From the NCBI GenBank assembly GCA_947579605.1, contig OX388325.1, positions 4,397,572 to 4,461,571 on the forward strand: a stretch of DNA of 64,000 nt, in the 5' to 3' direction. Both the position numbers and the translations under genes were made by a program. The notes below the pieces were generated by a model. That model ran no database searches and was not told the origin of the DNA. It saw only the letters and a list, made by a program, of their open reading frames with translations. This DNA is from Athripsodes cinereus (Eukaryota; Arthropoda; Insecta; Trichoptera; Leptoceridae). Below are positions 34,060-45,446 of the stretch, piece by piece. Every line of letters begins with the position of its first letter. Within the stretch, counting starts at the first letter, position 1.

Positions 34060-34320
34060 GACAAGGGTAGGTACAATTTCGATGTTATTGTCCGAAGGTA
34101 GGTACTTGTTAGAAGTCTATTTCAAGATAAATTGGAAAAAAAACACAGTTTGTTGTAGTCAACTTCCAAATGACTTTATTACTTTACGTACTAGTACCTA
34201 TTCGGAGACTCCCGACTCCATCATCAGGCGATTAGTAAGAAGTGAAATAAGATACAGAGAAAAACAGTAGGTATTTATAGGATTTGAACAAACGAATGTT
34301 GGGAGAAATCCGTGTTGATA
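34060..34320 (-). mobile_element. Penelope-like terminal repeat, diverged
   Basis: It aligns with 50890-51130: the GATGTTATTG-CCGAAGGTA, CAACTTCCAAATGACTTTAT and CCATCATCAGGCGATTAGTA segments in order. Confidence 0.55.
34198..34232 (-). ncRNA. Degenerate hammerhead-like motif
   Basis: The minus strand has CTGATGA at 34227-34221, stem II GGAG/CTCC, then GAAT instead of GAAA and a GTACTAGTAC palindrome. The GAAA change predicts inactivity. Confidence 0.4.
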
Positions 34321-34424
34321 AGAAAATAATTATATTTGTTTTTTTTTTAAAAGATATATCTGGGTATTGTTATTGACATTGAATTTTTAGGTATTATTGA
34401 TTGATAAATAATAATTATCTCACT

Positions 34425-34505
34425 ACCCTTTCACAGGACAGGGAAGTTTTCGCCGAAGTGATCGCCAACGTCAGAGGGACCTGACATGGCACAGAAAGAA
34501 GAATA
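34425..34505 (+). pseudogene. LINE tail (RARVIADVGG family), copy 3
   Basis: DREVFAEVIANVRGT followed by a stop and an AGAAAGAAGAA tail. Confidence 0.5.
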
Positions 34506-34859
34506 ACCGAAATCATTAAATTTATTATCATTATCATAGTTAAAAAAAGGTAATTTTTTATTGAAAAAAAAAAGTGTGCAGGCCATTGAGTGTTAACTTA
34601 ATGTTTCGATATTACCATAATATTCATATGAACGATCGAATCGATTATATTGATGATCTTATATCTGTACAACACGCAAATCGAATGATATGCTTCCTAC
34701 ATATTTACATGTCTATAAACATATTGTTCTTTTTTCAAATCACGCAGAGGCATGAGATTTTTAGTTATAAATACGACCGTTATAAAAAATAGAGGCACTG
34801 CAGACGTTTGTGGGTGATTTTAACACGTCATTCGAGTCACACTGAAGTTTGCTATGAAT

Positions 34860-34990
34860 GAAGGATGATGATGATATTGGATGATTTATAGCATCTTTGG
34901 CGCCGTCATAAGATCCTTTGAACGTCTCATAGACGTCGGTGAAAATGACAGCTTCCTTTTTGTTTCTAAAAGAAGTGATGTTTTTTTTTG
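34860..34990 (-). mobile_element. CR1-like LINE 3' tail
   Basis: GATGATGATGATATTGGATG and GGCGCCGT, then a decayed counterpart of 62845-62910. Confidence 0.45.
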
Positions 34991-35074
34991 GCGTCGCAGC
35001 TCAGCAGATAGCCTGAATAAAAGTCAATTATTGAATAATTTAACAGTATTTCAAAAACATATATCATTTCATTC

Positions 35075-35240
35075 ATTCATCACCCTCAACGCTTCTCTCG
35101 GGAGCACAGGGCAGAAACCAGTCTCCTCCATTCAGAGCGTCTCTGTGCCAATCGCGTCAGCTCTTCCCGAGACATTCCCTGCGCTCTGATGTCGTTGTCA
35201 AAGGATCAGTGTATTGCGAAAGCGACAGTGTATTGCCCTC
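35075..35240 (-). pseudogene. RTE-like LINE C-terminus, copy 4
   Basis: Reverse of 10655-10800, with CCCTCAACGCTTCTCTCGGG and CATTCAGAGCGTCTCTGTGC. Truncated. Confidence 0.6.
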
Positions 35241-35284
35241 TGAAAATAGAGACCACCGGAGTGGAAAACTAACAGAAGAACTCC

Positions 35285-35490
35285 GAGAAAAACGTGGCTG
35301 AAGCACATAGAGTCCGACCTTCTCCACAGACGACTAAAGCCCGAGGTAGCAAAAAACATTGCTGGTGACAGGAAGAGCTGGTCAGAATTGGTTCAAAACC
35401 CAAGGGGGCACCACAGCCGCATATATGTAGGCTCCGTCCACGTGCACGACCTTATGCAGCAAGGGCTCCATAAGTTAGTAAGTATTGCGA
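35285..35490 (+). pseudogene. LINE C-terminal fragment, another family
   Basis: An open stretch reads KTWLKHIESDLLHRRLKPEV, AGDRKSWSELVQNP and YVGSVHVHDLMQQGLHKLV. The DRKSW-LV pattern is common at the end of non-LTR ORFs. No second copy is in the window. Confidence 0.4.
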
Positions 35491-35519
35491 AAGAGGGACG
35501 CAAGGTGTCGTTGTCATAG

Positions 35520-36180
35520 GAACGGTGTAATGTGAAAGAGGGACCAAAGAACATACAATATATCATTAAATCTACCTAACTGAGCATGAGCCCGTACTAA
35601 GGCAGAACGTGTCAGATTTTAATTTGTCTCAGTTATTTTAGGCTTCTCAGAATAGAGAAACCTTTTCACAAGTCAACACTGGAGATCATACACTGACAAG
35701 GACCTAAAAAGATACTGAGTTTATTTTATTTGGTCTCCCAATTTTTCTGCATAGGTATGTAATAATTTCTTTCAAAATACCGGTTGATGTCAGAAGACCA
35801 TGTCGCGATAATGTAAATATTGGCAAACGTCCAAAAGTCGGCGTAATTCAACTAATAAAAGTCAACATATATCATTATTGAATCGGAATAGTGTGTTAAA
35901 TAGACGTGCCCAGGGAAAGGGAAATTGTAGCCCCCTTCCGTAGGACATCGGAAATATTACAAAAGTAGACAAATCTGGAAAATTGATATTGGAGCAGGAA
36001 GCTACAGTCTCTCTTAGAAGCAGACTGAACACAAGTTGGGTCTAGTTTTATATCGGTATTAATTCTGTAAAATTGCATATTTAGATATTATTGACAAATA
36101 AAAATTATAAGTAAATGATTATTGTTGTAAATCGTACATTTATCAGTAATAAATATATTTGAATTTAAAAAAAAAAAAAA
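35520..36180 (+). other. Interval ending in AATAAA plus a 14-base A tract
   Basis: AATAAA at 36148-36153 is followed after 13 bases by an A tract at 36167-36180. This could be the 3' end of a processed transcript or of a LINE. No conserved protein is seen upstream. Confidence 0.35.
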
Positions 36181-36384
36181 TGTGATTTGGAGTCCAACCT
36201 AATGATTTAGTTTAGATTATTAACTATTTTTTTTTATTGTAAATTTAAAACACAAACGGGACACTGCCAAATGAGGTGACATTGTCTATCCTAAAGTAGG
36301 TATGTCTATACTTAGTTAATTGTAAAAATAACATCGATATTTTTTTAATATTATACCGGGTTCGAGCACAACGTCCAGAACACC

Positions 36385-36590
36385 GATTAGACATATCGAT
36401 TGGAGAACCATGTTTATAAAATGTACCTACCTAACATTGTGCAAAATCTAATCGGAAAAGTGAAAAAGGCATCCCAACGCTTACGAATTGGCTCTAGGCT
36501 CATTAGAATCACTTAAGCCAGCCTATAGCCAATTCGTAAGCGTTGGGATACCTTTATCACTTCTTCCAAAGAGTTTGATCTGAAAACGAC
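36385..36590. repeat. Family E repeat, palindromic arrangement
   Basis: A direct part (TCCCAACGCTTACGAATTGG) at 36472-36505 is followed by an inverted part at 36512-36560, giving a hairpin around 36505. Confidence 0.6.
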
Positions 36591-36689
36591 ATCGCACATC
36601 TAAACCTAGGCCACTGTAATAAAATTTTAGTTACCTACTCGTAAAACTTAAAAATCGTTTTTTATTTGTCACCAATCATGTATCCCGTG

Positions 36690-36915
36690 GAGCACCCGGT
36701 AAAGAATTGGCCTCCCACTCTTCTCCATAAGTTTTCGAGTGTCCTGTAAAAGGCAGGTGTTCGAAAAAATAAGACATTTTACATCTTAAATTCGGCGATG
36801 AGGTTTGCCACTCATCCTGAATGTCTTAATTTTATATTGGCACGGAGAAGACAGCTTGCATGTTTTATATGCAGCTGGTCTGCTGGTTACCCCACTTGTG
36901 GGATATGCCGTGATG
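36690..36915 (-). repeat. Family D repeat
   Basis: Full inverted copy from CCGTGGAGCACCCGG to ATATGCCGTGATGGTATAG. Confidence 0.75.
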
Positions 36916-37019
36916 GTATAGTAGTAGTAGTAGTAGTACCAATTATGTTTTTTTTTTTTTGGCAAAGAGCCAAGAGCCGACTCCTTCAGAACAAAAAACC
37001 TTCTTAAAACCACTGAGAT

Positions 37020-37340
37020 GAAAACTCTACAACCTATCGCAGGTGTTACTCTTCGTGACAGAATAAGCAATTCAGAAAAGAAGAATCTATAATGGTGAAG
37101 ATGTTGTGCGATGGGGTAGAGCGATAAGACGCTTCTAAAGAGATCATGTGGGGAGGGCAAGTTCAGATCGAGTGGTTAGAATAGTAGCAGACAAACGCAT
37201 GACAGGAAACAGACCCCCAGGAAGACCACCTAAACGATGGAGGGATAGCTGGGCATCTACCTCCCAGGAACAGGCTCCGAGAAGACGACAAGTTTCGAAA
37301 TTGTGATAGAATATCGATGAAATCACGAAATAGTTCAAAT
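37020..37340 (+). pseudogene. LINE C-terminal remnant
   Basis: The plus strand has GRPPKRWRDSWAS-like coding preceded by a DRVVRIVADKRMTGNRPPGR stretch. The upstream part is frame-broken. Confidence 0.5.
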
Positions 37341-37769
37341 CTCTATCAAATTGAAAATTGACGATAGACAGGGATTAGAAATTTTGCGCGTATACTAAAT
37401 AACTAAACCGTGGAAACTGAGACTAAACTAAACAAATGGCCACACAGTTGACAGTTGTAACACAAAAAAATATATTTCTAGCTGTGCCCCCCTAGAGAAA
37501 ATCCTGAATACGCCATTGGTGTGTTCTTATTAATGCAGTGTATATATTTAATATTTATGTAATGTGATGGAAATGTATCGACATCAAACGGATTGTGTAG
37601 CTCTTTTGACCGCTGTCAAAAAAAAACATCGAAGTTAATAAATCATACTGCACTAAAACATCTGGGGCATATAAAAAACATGTTTTATTTTTTTACGTAA
37701 TTTTATTCAAGGTCCAATTTTTTCAGATGGTTGCTGCTTATCAGAGTTTTAATTTAAAGATACATACAT

Positions 37770-38100
37770 ACATACCATCACGCCGCTTCCCTCGCGGGGT
37801 AGGCAGAAAGGATCGAGTGCCACTTCCTTCTATCCTTGCATACATCTTTCGCTTCCGTCACTGTCATACAATCCTCATGCATGCTCTCCTGTTCAATGTG
37901 CTCAAAACGTGACCGTCCTGTAGGGTTTGATTTAAATGATCTTGCCATTTAATCCTGGGACGTCCACGTCTCCGAGCACCATTCCTCTCAGCCAAATATA
38001 TTTTCTTAGTCATTCTGTCCTCATTCATTCTTTCCACGTGCCCAAACCATCTTAACTTATTTACATTCATCCTTGTTATTACACCAACTTTCATTCCACA
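37770..38100 (-). pseudogene. LINE polymerase C-terminus (RMTKKIYL family)
   Basis: The minus strand reads MNVNKLRWFGHVERMNEDRM, TKKIYLAE, RRRGRPRIKWQDHLNQ and LNRRACMR. Homologous to 24165-24500. The frame ends at 37864; the GKRGGMV-type tail continues out of frame to 37770. Confidence 0.65.
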
Positions 38101-38229
38101 TTCCTTTCGTACTTAAAGATCCTATAACATATTAAACACCGATGTTGACTCAGGAGCAAGTCGAGTTTAAACCACTCTGTACTGCATTTTCCATGCTCAA
38201 TTTGATATAAGCTATCTATATTTCTGAAA

Positions 38230-38815
38230 TCATTCCCTTCTATCTCACTCCTGATGAAAATGAAAAGATTAATCTCTACTTTTGTGGTCTCTAGACTAGA
38301 CTACTGCAATATACTATACGTAGGACTGCCGGAAATTCAACTGAATCGTCTACAAATGGCATTCAATAGCGTTGCAAGGCTTATTCTCCGCGAAGATAAG
38401 GGTTGCCACATCACACCTTTGCTGGAAAAGTTACACTGGTTAAGAGTCAGTGAATGGGTCCAATATAAATTGTGCCTTATAGTCTACAAAGCTTTGAACA
38501 AAATCCACCAGGCACCTCAGTCACATTCTGAGCTCTGTGTTCTCAAAACACCTGCAAGTAGACCTCTACGCTCAGCTAAGACATCCACCAACATGCTGGA
38601 CGAAAACAACAGAGCAAACAAGTCCTGCTTCCATGATAGGACTTTTGGCGTCGCAGGACCCGTCATTTGGAACAGACTCCTCGAGGACCTCTGTAAAAAC
38701 CAGCCGATGACAACGTTCAGGAGCAAGTTGAAGACATCGCTCTTCCAACATAGTTTCCCGCGCCCTTGAGATGGATGCTCCATTAAACGGCGCTGAATAA
38801 ATCATACAACATACA
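38230..38815 (+). pseudogene. CR1-superfamily LINE polymerase C-terminus, 171-residue open frame
   Basis: The frame 38254-38769 reads VVSRLDYCNILYVGLPEIQL, LLEKLHWLRVSEWVQYKLCL, FGVAGPVIWNRL and TTFRSKLKTSLFQH. It is the thumb and C-terminal region found in CR1/L2-like ORF2 (SRLDYCN, ITPLL-LHWL, F-LKT-LF). The 3' UTR ends CATTAAACGGCGCTGAATAA, then CATACATACATAC. The catalytic YADD part is absent, so it is a 5'-truncated insertion. Other tails of this element are at 62823-63208, 34860-34990 and 1770-1835. Confidence 0.75.
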
Positions 38816-38919
38816 TACATACATACCGAAATGTCATAATAAAGTGGTCGTCTTTTTGACCAGCTCCGAGTGTTTAAATTTGGAAAACCTCGGACATTTT
38901 CCCAAACAAGTAATAAACA

Positions 38920-38990
38920 ACCGTCACGGTATATCCTACAAATGGTGTAGCCAGTAGACTCACTGCATTGAATATAGCATTTGTCCCCTA
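38920..38990 (+). repeat. Family D repeat, fragment
   Basis: ACCGTCACGGTATATCC and GGTGTAGCCAGTAGAC only. Confidence 0.4.
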
Positions 38991-38994
38991 AACT

Positions 38995-40010
38995 CATTTC
39001 CCTTATGCATGTGCACGTCTCAAAATAAGTATTGTATAGCCTGCATGAGCGATTTTGTTTTTATTTATTTATTTATTCATTCTTTACTGTTGATTGATTA
39101 CAAGCAATTCCATAGAAGGAAAACATTCTAAATTAATACAATCAATATCACTATATCACCTATTTTCGAGGAATTAACTATGTAACAATTTATTCATAAA
39201 ATTTTATAATACAAAAATTTAGTAATACACACAATCAACCCCACTTTTCCACAAACAAGTAACTATAAAAAATGCACGGTTCCCTTTATAATTATATTAA
39301 ATCTTTAGTTATGAGAAAAAAATAATAGGTATGCCTATTTTCAATTCCATAAATAAAAATTTCGAATTGCTATCGAACGAAACAATGACAACATATGTTT
39401 TTAGCAGTGCGATGTTTATATAGTATAAATAGTCCACTTTCTGTTGTGTTTTAAAAGCATGATAAAAATGTACCAAAATTACAAAATGACAATTTCTAAA
39501 CATAGGACATTTCTACTTGTCGAGTTATGGAACTAAAAATCCACAATAATTTCTTATTAACAAACAATAGAAAACCAAATAACTCGATAAAACATTGAAA
39601 ACTCATATTAAAAAAAAATGTTTTGCATGATAATTATAGTGTGGTTTCGCTCTGAATTTTAGAATTATGTATATTATGTACGCACTTATTCAGAACACTC
39701 CTCTCTCATTCCCTCATTCTCGTATTACCCTACAGAACGTGTCGTCTTATTTTCACTTTGTGATTAGTTTAGACAAATATTCTCTCATGTACTTTGCAGG
39801 CACCCGTCAGTGACGGGGCTGAATTTTTAATTTTATGTATTTATTAAATATTGTAATAATCAAAATAATAATCTCATTTTTACAATTGACTGTTGTATGA
39901 GATCACGTATATGTAAATTTAATCATACAAGGCTTATAAAAGACAAAAAAAAAACATCAAAGACAGCAAAAGTCTCTTCTCTTCAACTTGTGTATTTATC
40001 ATATGGAAAT
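38995..40010. other. AT-rich intergenic DNA
   Basis: No gene, tRNA-like part or paired ends seen. Confidence 0.4.
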
Positions 40011-40114
40011 ATTCTGCTGGCTACCTCACTTGTGGGATATGCTATGATGGGATGAGGGAAGTTTTGAGACATTTTCTTTCATAAATTTTAACTATTTTTC
40101 AGGCATTTATTTTT

Positions 40115-40280
40115 AAAAGGTATATCTGTGTTTGTTATAAACCCAGATACAACCTTATACACCTTTCACACTAAGCTAAAAGCTTGTGCCGTGAAAGAGG
40201 AGTTTGCCGGCACCTGGGATCGAACCACGGACCCCTTGTTCTAAAGGCCGAGACTCTACCTTCAGGCTACCGACGAACTC
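40115..40280 (-). mobile_element. SINE family B, inverted
   Basis: Full-length copy in reverse. The B box reads GGGATCGAACCACGGACC, and the family tail is near 40120. Confidence 0.8.
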
Positions 40281-40304
40281 ACTTAACACAACACAACACA
40301 ATCT

Positions 40305-40670
40305 TCTTCTCCTTGTCCTAGTTGGGTCGGGGGCCTAATGTGCCTAGGTATCTCCTCCAGAGATCCCTATCCACCGCTGTTTTTAGGACCTCTGGCCACT
40401 CCAAACCAAGTCTCTCAACACACATTCGACACCTGCCCTTACCAGCTTCTTCTAAGGCGGCCCTCTACCACAGCCACCAAAGATCTAAGTGGTAGTCTGT
40501 CTTCTGGCATGTGCAAAATGTGACCTAGCCATCGTAACTGTGACTGCTTTATATGCAGGAGTACCTGTTCTACCTTGAGAGCCTCACGAACATACATACG
40601 TAATCCTTATACAGTCTCTCAATGCCACCCCAGCCACTCCCCTGACGAACTGCATTTCCACTGTCTGAAT
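40305..40670 (-). pseudogene. LINE C-terminal remnant
   Basis: Reverse reading gives QVLLHIKQSQLRWLGHILHM and PEDRLPLRSLV, then a W-rich end near the GQGEEDC terminus. This is the usual RTE/CR1 C-terminal arrangement. Confidence 0.55.
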
Positions 40671-40679
40671 TTATTTTAT

Positions 40680-40790
40680 TTTTTACAGGGACACAAACAG
40701 TCATATCAGCAGGAGTGTAATATTAAGTCATAAGTGGCCCAGTAAAGTCCCCTATCATTACCACTACCAATATGTAAAACGAAGCATTCG
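40680..40790. repeat. Family I repeat, copy 2
   Basis: Counterpart of 17845-17960. Confidence 0.4.
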
Positions 40791-41176
40791 ATGTTTTTTT
40801 TGCATGTATGTTAATCACACCACTGCTACATAATATGTACGAAAATCTTTCACACAAGACAAAATTAATAATAATAATATGGGTCAACGCTTTGAAGATC
40901 ATTATCTTCCAGTCATTCTGGTCTGTACTATATCTGTCACGCCCAAACATTTCTGTGACGTTAATAGAAGATCTAGATTCTAGATAATACAACTAGAACT
41001 CTATCCACCAACGTAATAATCATATTATTATTTCAATAAATAATATTACAGTATTATGCTGGGGAGCATGGTGAGGAGTCTTTCACAATGGGTATAGTGT
41101 GAGTTCATACTGGAATATCTGGGATATGATACGTTGATGTGCCATTGTTATGTATTATGTTAGAGGCATTTAAAAA

Positions 41177-41581
41177 AAAACAGGCATTGTTATAAACCCA
41201 GCCGGTCGGCCGGTGTGGCGCGGAGGTAACGCTCTTGCCTTTGAGTCACAAGGTCCCGGGTTTGATTCACGGCCAGGACAAAGTGAAGAATGACCTTTTT
41301 CAAATTGTCCTGGGTCTGGGTGTTACATGTATATGTGTGTAGTGCATTATATATATGTGTGTATTGTCGTGTTAGTACCCATAATACAAGATTCATCTTA
41401 GTTTGGGACTAGCTCGATCAGTGTGATTTGTCTATGTCTATGTCTAAATACAACCTTATACACATTTCACAGAAAGCTAAAAGCTTATGTCGTGAAAGGG
41501 GAGTTTGCGGGCACCTGGGATCGAACCACGAACTCCTTGTTTACGAGGTCGAGACTCTACCTCCAGGCTACTGACGAACTC
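41177..41581 (-). mobile_element. SINE family B, split by a SINE A
   Basis: The 3' end (TTATAAACCCA, 41190-41200) and the rest (AATACAACCTTATACAC onward, 41446-41581) form one SINE B in reverse. The break lies within CCCAAATACAACC. The tRNA-like T-arm is GGGATCGAACCACGAACTCC. Confidence 0.8.
41203..41448 (+). mobile_element. SINE family A inserted in SINE B
   Basis: Complete family A copy from GTCGGCCGGTGTGGCG to the CTATGTCTATGTCT end. Confidence 0.85.
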
Positions 41582-41589
41582 AAACTATA

Positions 41590-41900
41590 GTGAGTTACAA
41601 TCCATTGGATTGGTCTGGAACAAGTTTGGGTTTTCTTCTCCATTCCTCCATATTCTCAATATTCTCTTTAATTCTACGTATGTGCCACAGTTCATGCCCT
41701 TCTTCACTCGATCCCTGTAGGTGCCTTTTGGTCGGTACCTACCATTTTCGCCTTCGGTCTTGCCCTCTGCGATAGTAATGAGCAGGCCGTAGTGCCAGAT
41801 GATGTGGTCAATACAGTTTGTTCGTTGTTTGCTGATTTTTTAAGTGGATTTATAAACAATCCAATTATATTATTGAGCGAGCTTAGAATCTACGTCCCAG
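41590..41900 (-). pseudogene. RTE-like LINE C-terminus, second family
   Basis: Reverse of the terminal part of 56045-56415. GAGTTACAATCCATTGGATT marks the 3' end of the element ORF, also present at 11516-11535. Confidence 0.6.
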
Positions 41901-41904
41901 TATA

Positions 41905-43245
41905 ATCGTTCCATCGTTTTCGACAGCATATTGTGCATGTTTACCCACTGGATAAAAGAACATATATTATCCCAAATTCTCCAGTCGGCAGGGTTATAAA
42001 ACTATTTAATGGTTTGAATATTCATGCTGATATTTTAAACATAACATATTACAATGACCTTTTACCAAGATAGAGACTCTCCTTTGATTCTGTTGCCGTG
42101 GTCAGGGCAATTTACATCCTAAAGTTTCACTCACAACTGTGGTAGGCATCTTGAGGGCTGAAAATGCAGAGCTGTCTATAACATTCCAGACGACAATTTT
42201 AATGCTGGCAATTCTATGTGTTAGCGGGCGCAGTCTTTTTAAAACGAGTTCGACTGCAGCCACTCAGCCCGGTAGAGAACTTTTTATTTGTTAAACTTGG
42301 AATAATTGAGAAATCAGTCATTTTGAATAATAACCAGGAAAAGTATTTATGAACATACAAACATGTTTAAATAATAATTTAAAAATACATATAAACCAAC
42401 ATATTTCTTCTAATATTCATAATTAATCAATATAAAAGATTGCAAAGAAAAAATATTTTTGTATACCCCCACCTGTCAAAAATGTCCGTTCGAATTGAAA
42501 TCATTTTTCATATTATAGAAAATAACTTTTACGATTTGACAGTGTATAAAATCTTTAATACATTGTATGCAAACGTGACCCCAATACAGTTGACCAAGAA
42601 ATTTAAAGATAATAATATTATAATTTTGTATAATACTTATTTAGAATTGTATCACTACGGATTGTCCGGTAATAGAATGAATCTCTCGCTGTTTTCTGTT
42701 AGTTTTCGAGTGTCCTGTTTACATCGTAAGTAAAATTGATCTTTGTAATATTTTCTGTAATGACTGTGTTCCTTTAAAAGTTTATAAATAAATTAAAAAT
42801 ATATAACAAATAAATAATTCCTTTTTGTTTTTGTGTATAATTAGCAACATTGTCCAGCATGTGACAAAATATGTTACGAATGTCTTTCGGATTAACATAT
42901 GTAGTTCGAATTATTTTATTTACATGAATTTTCACTAAAGTTAATTGTCCGCTTGGAATAATTTATTGTTTGTGACAGATATTCGAAATTTGTAAATTTG
43001 CCTGCATTTGAAATTTATTAAAGTGCAGTACTGGACAATTATCAGGAAGTAAAAATATCCGTCATTTCTCCACCTATCCATACGCACTTTGGAAGACCCT
43101 TGGTGTGACAAGGTGTAAAAAAAACCTATCAATTTGGAATACCTACATACATATCTGCAGAGGACGTAATTGTATTGATAATGGAAAGTAGTAAAAATCT
43201 GTTTTTTTTTATTTATTTTTTGGAAATATATTTAAGTTTTAAATT
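41905..43245. other. AT-rich intergenic DNA, nothing firm
   Basis: A plus-strand frame at 42440-42733 (97 residues) has no recognised motif and AT-driven composition, so I do not call it. A 15-bp family D word (GTTTTCGAGTGTCCTG) is at 42703-42718. Confidence 0.35.
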
Positions 43246-43249
43246 ATTT

Positions 43250-43430
43250 TTCTTTTCAATCAGATATCTCAATTGGAGAACCATGTTTACATAATGTAAT
43301 ATTGTCCAAAATCTAAAAATCGAAGTGAGAAAGGCGTGAGAACAAGGAAATCGGAAGAAGTGTGTAAACGTGGTCCTCTAACCGAGATATCTGATTGGTA
43401 ATATCATTTGCACCCACATCCGGTAAAATA
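43250..43430. repeat. Family E repeat, inverted pair
   Basis: TTGGAGAACCATGTTTACA at about 43275 and an inverse counterpart GTAAACGTGGTCCTCTAACC near 43364 flank a shortened centre. Confidence 0.5.
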
Positions 43431-43563
43431 ATAAAAAAGTGAACATTCTTCACAAAGTGAAGTGAACATTAGAATTTTAATTTTCTTTTATTTTTCTTTA
43501 CAATAAATCACAAATACCTAAGTGAATACCGTGTGCGAAACACACTTGCACACTGCATGAAGG

Positions 43564-44282
43564 GGCCCCTTTAGCAAAAACGATAAAACATTAAATTTTC
43601 AACAAGTTTGGTACACAAACTCTCAAAACTTGTTAACCCTATGAACATTTTGATTTGATAAAATATGTAAACAAATATTAATTACCAATATCAAACTTTA
43701 ACATTAAAAAAAACTCGATTTTAGCTTCATAGTATTCGTTTATAAAAAAGCATATTTCTAAAAATCGAATTCGGAGGTGATTTTGGTACATATGTAAATG
43801 CACGAGAATCCTACAAATTTCCATATATTTATTTTAATATTGAGAATATTTAGATAGTTATTACAATTATAGAACAAAAAAATTTTTTGTTTTTGTTTTT
43901 TTCATGGATTTTCACTGACTTAAAAAATATTTTTTTTGATAAAGTTTCTCATATTTTGAAATCAAAAATCACCACATGAATTCAATTTTTTGTATACTAA
44001 AAAAAAGTTTGCTAAAATCTATAGTATTTATATGCTTGATAGGATGAATAAAAAATATATAATTTTACAAATAATTTGTATTTTGATATAACAAAGGGTA
44101 CCTAAATAATTCTCGTCAGTCTGCGATTTATTTATTTTTTAGTAAAAAACTAATATTGGTAATAAATATTTGATCTTTAATTTTATCAAATCAATATGTT
44201 CGCAAGGATCAACAAGTTTTGGCAGTTTTTCTATCAAATTTGTTGAAAATAGAATATTTTACAGTTTTTGCTAAACGGGGCC
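43564..44282. mobile_element. MITE family A, copy 2
   Basis: Aligned along its length with 18038-18760. Termini GGCCCCTTTAGCAAAAACG and GTTTTTGCTAAACGGGGCC. Confidence 0.8.
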
Positions 44283-44309
44283 CTTAACAAGCTTTCCAAC
44301 CTTCAGCAT

Positions 44310-44465
44310 TTGAATTTTTCCAACCTAAAATTCAACGAGGATGTTTGTCATCCTTCCTGAATGTCTTAATTTTTTTCTGGAGCGGAGAAGACAGCTTGAA
44401 GGTTTCTTACATAATATAGCCGATCTCCTAGGTACCCCACTTGTAAGATATGCCGTGATGGTATA
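44310..44465 (-). repeat. Family D repeat
   Basis: Inverted 5' half, including CCTGAATGTCTTAATTTT and CCCCACTTGTAAGATATGCC. Confidence 0.6.
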
Positions 44466-44799
44466 GTAGAAATAATAAACCGGATTAAACAGCAGTCACT
44501 GTTCTGAAATTCACACTCATTCAACCATTCACAATCTGACAAACATTAATTGTGCATTTTGTACACTATTTGCGCAACTGAATTTTAATGATTAAGAGAT
44601 TTATGAGTTTAAACAACACAGTGAAGCGAACTTTGTGAGTTTTCTCTCTCTATCTCTCACGCTCACTCACTCATTCACTCACTTCTTCTCCTTGGGCACT
44701 TGTTAGTCCCACATAATTATTGTTTTGCTTATTACGCTGTTTATTAATCAGCTGTTACTTTAAATTAATAAAAAAATGAAAAATAAAATAAGTTTTTAA

Positions 44800-44970
44800 A
44801 TCAAAAGCTTATCTACTGAATATTATACATATTAAAAAATTTAAATTTTCCCTTAAAATTAATATTTGGTGAGATAAATATCCTTAAAGTGGGAAAATAC
44901 AATAATAATACAAATTAACATACACAACTACTTCTTTATTTCACTTTTTGTTTTCAACTATTGTTATTTT
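44800..44970 (-). pseudogene. Unit 2: 3' flank of a lost chitin-binding gene
   Basis: It aligns with gene 1 3' flank (14560-14700) and gene 3 flank (49840-49985): CTGAATATTATAC, CTTAAAATTAATATTTGGTG, then AAATTAACATACACAACTAC. Exon 3 itself is absent. Confidence 0.65.
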
Positions 44971-45446
44971 TATAATTATTTTGAGTTATAATTTTTGTTT
45001 ACCCCATAATATTTAATTCTTCTATTTTCAATTTTATTTTATTAAATGTCCACAAGTGTATACATGTGTGTGTGTGTGTGAGGGTGTGTATGTGTGGGTA
45101 ATATTGATCACTGTTTTTTTGCATTGTTAGATCTCAGATTTTCCTTTTGAATATGGAGATAAATTCACAATTTTCGTTCACGAAAGAGAATGTTAGAAAA
45201 GTAATTCCCTGTATCAAGTCAAAATCTTCAGGGAGCGATGGTATTACCATGAAATTCATTTGTTTGATCCTCTTTCAGATTGAAGATGTTTTGACACATA
45301 TTTTTTTTTACTTTTCTGTTTTAACAGCAACAGTTCCAGCTAGGTGGAAAGAAGCATTCATAATACCGTTACCCAAGGTGGCATCACCCTGAGTACGCAA
45401 AGATTTTCGCCCAATATCCATATTACCTTGTCTCTATTAAGTACTC

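Noticed and set aside
42440..42733. A 97-residue frame as a gene
   Set aside because: Composition follows the AT-rich background, there is no signal peptide, domain or paralogue, and its end overlaps a family D word.
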